A stretch of 64,000 nt of DNA from Monosporascus cannonballus (lineage: Eukaryota > Ascomycota > Sordariomycetes > Xylariales), in the NCBI GenBank assembly GCA_004154925.1, contig QJNS01000125.1:62651-126650 (forward strand). The letters run 5' to 3'. Below are positions 61,157 through 64,000 of this stretch, one piece after another (positions within the stretch are counted from its first letter, which is position 1; each line of letters begins with the position of its first letter). Below the pieces are notes generated by a model that made no database searches, was not told the origin of the DNA, and saw nothing but the letters and a program-made list of their open reading frames with translations. The position numbers and the translations under genes were made by a program.

Positions 61157-61791
61157 TTAATTATTTAACGAATACGATAAATTTAATTAAGACGTTTTAC
61201 CGCCAGAATCCTAACTAATCGTTTTTAATATAATTAAAGTTACAGGTAATAACGGTCCCCCGCTTAAATCCAACCTTATAACGTTCCAGTCTAAAAAGGT
61301 AAACGCCTTTACGAAAGTATTTATTTCGAAAACAAACTAAATTTATTTTATTTTTATATACCGTTATTTTTCTTTTAATTTCTCTTATTTTTTTTAATTA
61401 ATTTAATTTATAACCTTCTTTTAAAATCGCAAAAATGTTTTTTTTCCAAAATACCTTATTACAAACGGATGCGTTTTAACCGATTAACGAATTTTTTCGT
61501 TTTTTTTTCGGCGGCCTCCTAATACGCCGTTAACATTTTTAATACGTAACCAGGATATCTTTTACCATACGTTACTTCTTTTATAAACGTTTACGTTTTT
61601 TTTTAATTTTTATTAAAAAATTTATATTTAATATGTTACAAGTTAAATACTAATAACGGATATAATAATTATAATTAAGGATATCCGCCACAAAATAACA
61701 GTTAAATTCCCCTAAGCAAATATAATTCGAATAAACGATAACGTTAAAGCCGAATTTCTCGATAAAATTCGTACGGTTATTACGCGTTTCG
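61157..61791 (-). pseudogene. Antisense accessory ORF, B-family copy, RIP-degraded
   Basis: On the minus strand, opposite to pol, the frame begins near ETRNNRTNFIEKFG and continues NVIVYSNY, where the less damaged copy at 36158-36744 has KVIPCSNC; further on IRYQYLTCNILNIN stands for TRCQRSACDVLDIN. The changes are Cys to Tyr and Asp to Asn, the codon changes RIP makes. The tail is frame-shifted near the F-D-W region, and a TAA lies at 61157-61159. The match between the two copies, 25 kb apart on opposite strands, supports a once-functional gene. Confidence 0.6.
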
Positions 61792-61941
61792 CGTTAATTT
61801 AAATAAGATTTTTTTTTCTTTTTAAATACGGCTTATTATAATAAAATTAATTAAGATATTTCCAAAAAAATTTTTAATAAAACAAAATAGTTATTTACGG
61901 TTTTTATTTTTGGGATAAAAATCTTTGGAAAAAGGGAATAA

Positions 61942-62378
61942 TATTATAGGAATAAGGGTTCTTATTTTGAGGAAACTAATTTTCAAGGTTTAACGTAAAC
62001 TTATTATGGTTAAACCCCGGACAAAAAAGCTTAGCTTTTAAAATGATCTAATTAATCTAAATAATTTAAATAATTTGGACCAAATTACATAAATTATATA
62101 GATTACGTAAATCTATGACATACTTACTTTAAAAATTAGGATATATAATAGACCGATTTTTCATATAAATAATACTTACTTAGTTTCGCTCCTTAGCTAT
62201 TAATTTAAGCTTTTAGTTCAGAGGTAATTGCACCATTCTTTAATTAAGGGAAAAGTACTTAAATCTCTTTAACGAACAGATTACTGAATCATTCCTCGCC
62301 CTATTGTTATCTGCAAATCAAGACCTTATTTCGGATACTGCCCATACCTTCAGGTGGATGTATGGCAGGTTCGTTACA
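61942..62378 (+). repeat. B-family 3' LTR
   Basis: It starts TATTATAGGAATAAGGG and ends GGCAGGTTCGTTACA. The outer ~180 bp (62200-62378) are nearly unmutated, the mirror image of the 5' LTR. Confidence 0.85.
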
Positions 62379-62839
62379 GTAGGAGGGCTTAAAGGATTTA
62401 AAGGTTTTAAGGGTTTAAGCCGTTTAAGTACCTTGAACCAAAATAAAAATATATATGTTCGTTATTTTCATAATTTAAATAACTTTAGCTTATAATATAA
62501 TATCGTTACCTAAAACGTTTTTGGTATTACGAGACGTAATACGTTATTATATTTATTGCTTAGATTCTTACGATATTTCTGCTAATATAAACTCGTCGAC
62601 TTAAGGTTTAATAATTGGTTAAACCGTTTAGCCGTTATACGTTATAAGCTTTTATTTAGTAGTACTATTAAATTTTAAGTAATATTTAATATTGTTAAAA
62701 TATTAACCAGTATTTAGGAAATACTTATTTAGTAGTTTTAGGTTCGAATTCGGGAGTTGGAAAGAGAAATTCGATAATTTAGGGTTACGCCTGCCTAATT
62801 TTCTTTCGTTCGTATAAAACCGAAAAAACCTGAATTTTA

Positions 62840-63560
62840 TAATGGAAAAGGTAACTTTTAAACCTTTTTAATTTAGGCACGAATTTACTTTCGTTTTTTA
62901 GATTTTAATAATCCAGCGGATATGGTCCTAGTAATAGGAACATATTTAATAGGAAATACGGTTAATTGGTTTAAGTTTATTATAAGAAATTTCTTGGAAA
63001 TAAGAAAAGTAAATAAGGAAAACTTTATTAATAAGATTTTTTTAACCTATACCAATTTCGAAAATAAAATATGCGATAATTTCGGCAATCCGGATAAAAA
63101 ACGATTAACGGCTTAATAATTTTTATAATTCCAACAAAAAAGATCCGTATTTAAATATGCCGTAACCTTTAAAAGTTTTACGGTTAAAATAGGATAAAAA
63201 AACGACGAAACCGATATTTTTATCGATATATTTTATAAAGGATTAAAAAATAATATAAAAAATAAAATTATTCGGATCGAACGATTAATTGCCCTGAACC
63301 GGTATATCGTAAAAGTAATTAAGATTAACAATCGACAGTTTAAAAAACGATAAGAAAAGAAAAAATAATATACCCTGCGCTTAAAATATAAGTCCAATCA
63401 AGGGAAGAAAAAAGATATATCCCTTACTTCTTACGGAATGGCGCCAGAACTTATGGAATTTGGCGTTACTTATAGATAAAATTAGAACCAGATTAAGTGC
63501 TTTAATTACGGCAAAATGGGATATAAGGCTTATAAATACAAAAAACATAAAAAGTTACGA
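62840..63560 (+). pseudogene. Gag relic of the A-type element at the window end
   Basis: The capsid part is open from 62922 (IGTYLIGNTVNWFKFIIRNF, then IFLTYTNFENKICDNFGNP and KKRLTA), matching the Retrotrans_gag pattern of Ty3/gypsy elements and the same region of the 28302-34798 copy. A stop follows, and further on is the zinc knuckle KCFNYGKMGYKAYKYKK near 63500, with two cysteines replaced by tyrosine and the histidine replaced as well. It is a broken coding relic that would form virus-like particle protein in an intact element. Confidence 0.75.
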
Positions 63561-64000
63561 TAAAATAATTAAATCCTTATACCGGAGGGATAACCCAAAA
63601 ATAACTAAGGAAACAATAATAAAGTTATTAACATAATTTAAGCTAAATACGTATTAGGCCCTAAGCAAAAAATCTAATTAGGCCCATCCCGATAAAAAAT
63701 TTGACGAAAAATACGAAAAACCAGGAAACTAGCTTAATAAGCATTACGAACATAATAAAAGGCATTATAAAAATAGTTATACGAATACCGGGATTGGACA
63801 AAAAAACTTTGCCCCGAAATACCTAATCGATACGGCAAAATATATATTATGTATTATTAATAATGAGAATATCCCGATTACGAGGAATAAAAATAACATA
63901 TTTACGTACGAATTATCCGTATGTATTATAAGGGATTCGACTTTCCAAATCAAACCGGGTATAATAAAAATAACGAATAATGGTATCGACAGTTTCGAAC

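Larger units (their letters stand above)
55088..62378 (+). mobile_element. Complete B-family Ty3/gypsy retrotransposon nested in an A-type LTR, TSD GTAGG
   Basis: It is 7.3 kb with 5' LTR 55088-55523 and 3' LTR 61942-62378. Target duplication GTAGG lies at 55083-55087 and 62379-62383. On the plus strand, the zinc knuckle KYFNYGKKGHFKSKYRS is at 56817-56867. The RT box near 58860 reads IYFNDIFIYSE (the first catalytic Asp has become Asn, a G-to-A change). The integrase zinc finger is near 59938-60070 (HKY...CNICNKTKA). An antisense accessory frame lies at 61157-61791. RIP damage is heavier than in the sister copy at 35602-42834. Confidence 0.85.
54949..64000 (+). mobile_element. A-type gypsy element whose 5' LTR is split by a B element; runs off the window
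   Basis: The LTR begins at 54949 (TGTTATGACCTAACGG), is interrupted at 55087, resumes at 62384 and ends at 62639 (GCCGTTATA), giving a 395-bp LTR once the insertion and one duplicated GTAGG are discounted. Internal sequence follows from 62640 with gag (about 62840-63560). The window ends before pol is reached in full. Confidence 0.8.

Noticed and set aside
1..64000. tRNA genes, rRNA, CRISPR arrays, telomere repeats, bacterial operons
   Set aside because: No cloverleaf with a T-loop signature, no spaced identical repeats and no telomeric TTAGGG runs were seen. Introns and LTR elements show a eukaryotic, fungal context.

Overview
The window looks like a filamentous ascomycete (Pezizomycotina) chromosome. 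The evidence is short 44-101 nt introns with GT..AG ends and CTAAC/CTAAT branch sites, an ankyrin protein with the fungal PigL_N-type N-terminus, a fungal MFS sugar transporter, and large AT-rich blocks with the stop-riddled, TpA-rich look of repeat-induced point mutation (RIP). I cannot name the species.

Layout. (1) About 0.19-45.0 kb is almost entirely a nest of RIP-degraded transposons: A-type Ty3/gypsy LTR elements (190-3147 minus, 3148-7679 minus, 7680-12401 plus, 12402-18350 plus), a Fot1/pogo-like DNA transposon remnant (18351-20094), a gypsy element of a second family C (20095-27189 plus), and a second, minus-strand C copy split into three pieces (27190-28301, 34799-35601, 42835-44164) by insertion of an A element (28302-34798, 5-bp duplication CCCCG) and a B element (35602-42834 minus, duplication TTATT). 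(2) About 45.0-53.9 kb is a GC-balanced gene island with an ankyrin/TPR-like gene (complement 46008-48326, four exons), a sugar transporter gene with many introns (49128-51915), an LTR-like sequence (about 52006-52462), and a truncated, stop-containing histidyl-tRNA synthetase pseudogene (52724-53427). (3) About 53.9-64.0 kb is AT-rich again: a clean solo LTR of family C (54272-54477, duplication ATTAT), then an A-type element whose LTR is split by a complete B element (55088-62378, duplication GTAGG); the gag of the A-type element runs off the end of the window.

The most unusual signal is an antisense reading frame between pol and the 3' LTR of the gypsy elements. It is recognisable in two B copies and three A-type copies. 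Beneath RIP stops, which are mostly TAG/TAA where CAG/CAA would be expected, it encodes a protein with a CxxC...C / CxxC...CD cysteine cluster, a charged coiled-coil-like middle and an F-D-W motif near the C-terminus. Its position and partial conservation across diverged families suggest it was a real accessory gene of these retrotransposons. I do not know its function.

The two host genes are unrelated in function, point away from each other, and show no RIP. The island seems to be an ordinary gene fragment stranded between retrotransposon nests, with some gene decay at its edge (the HisRS fragment).
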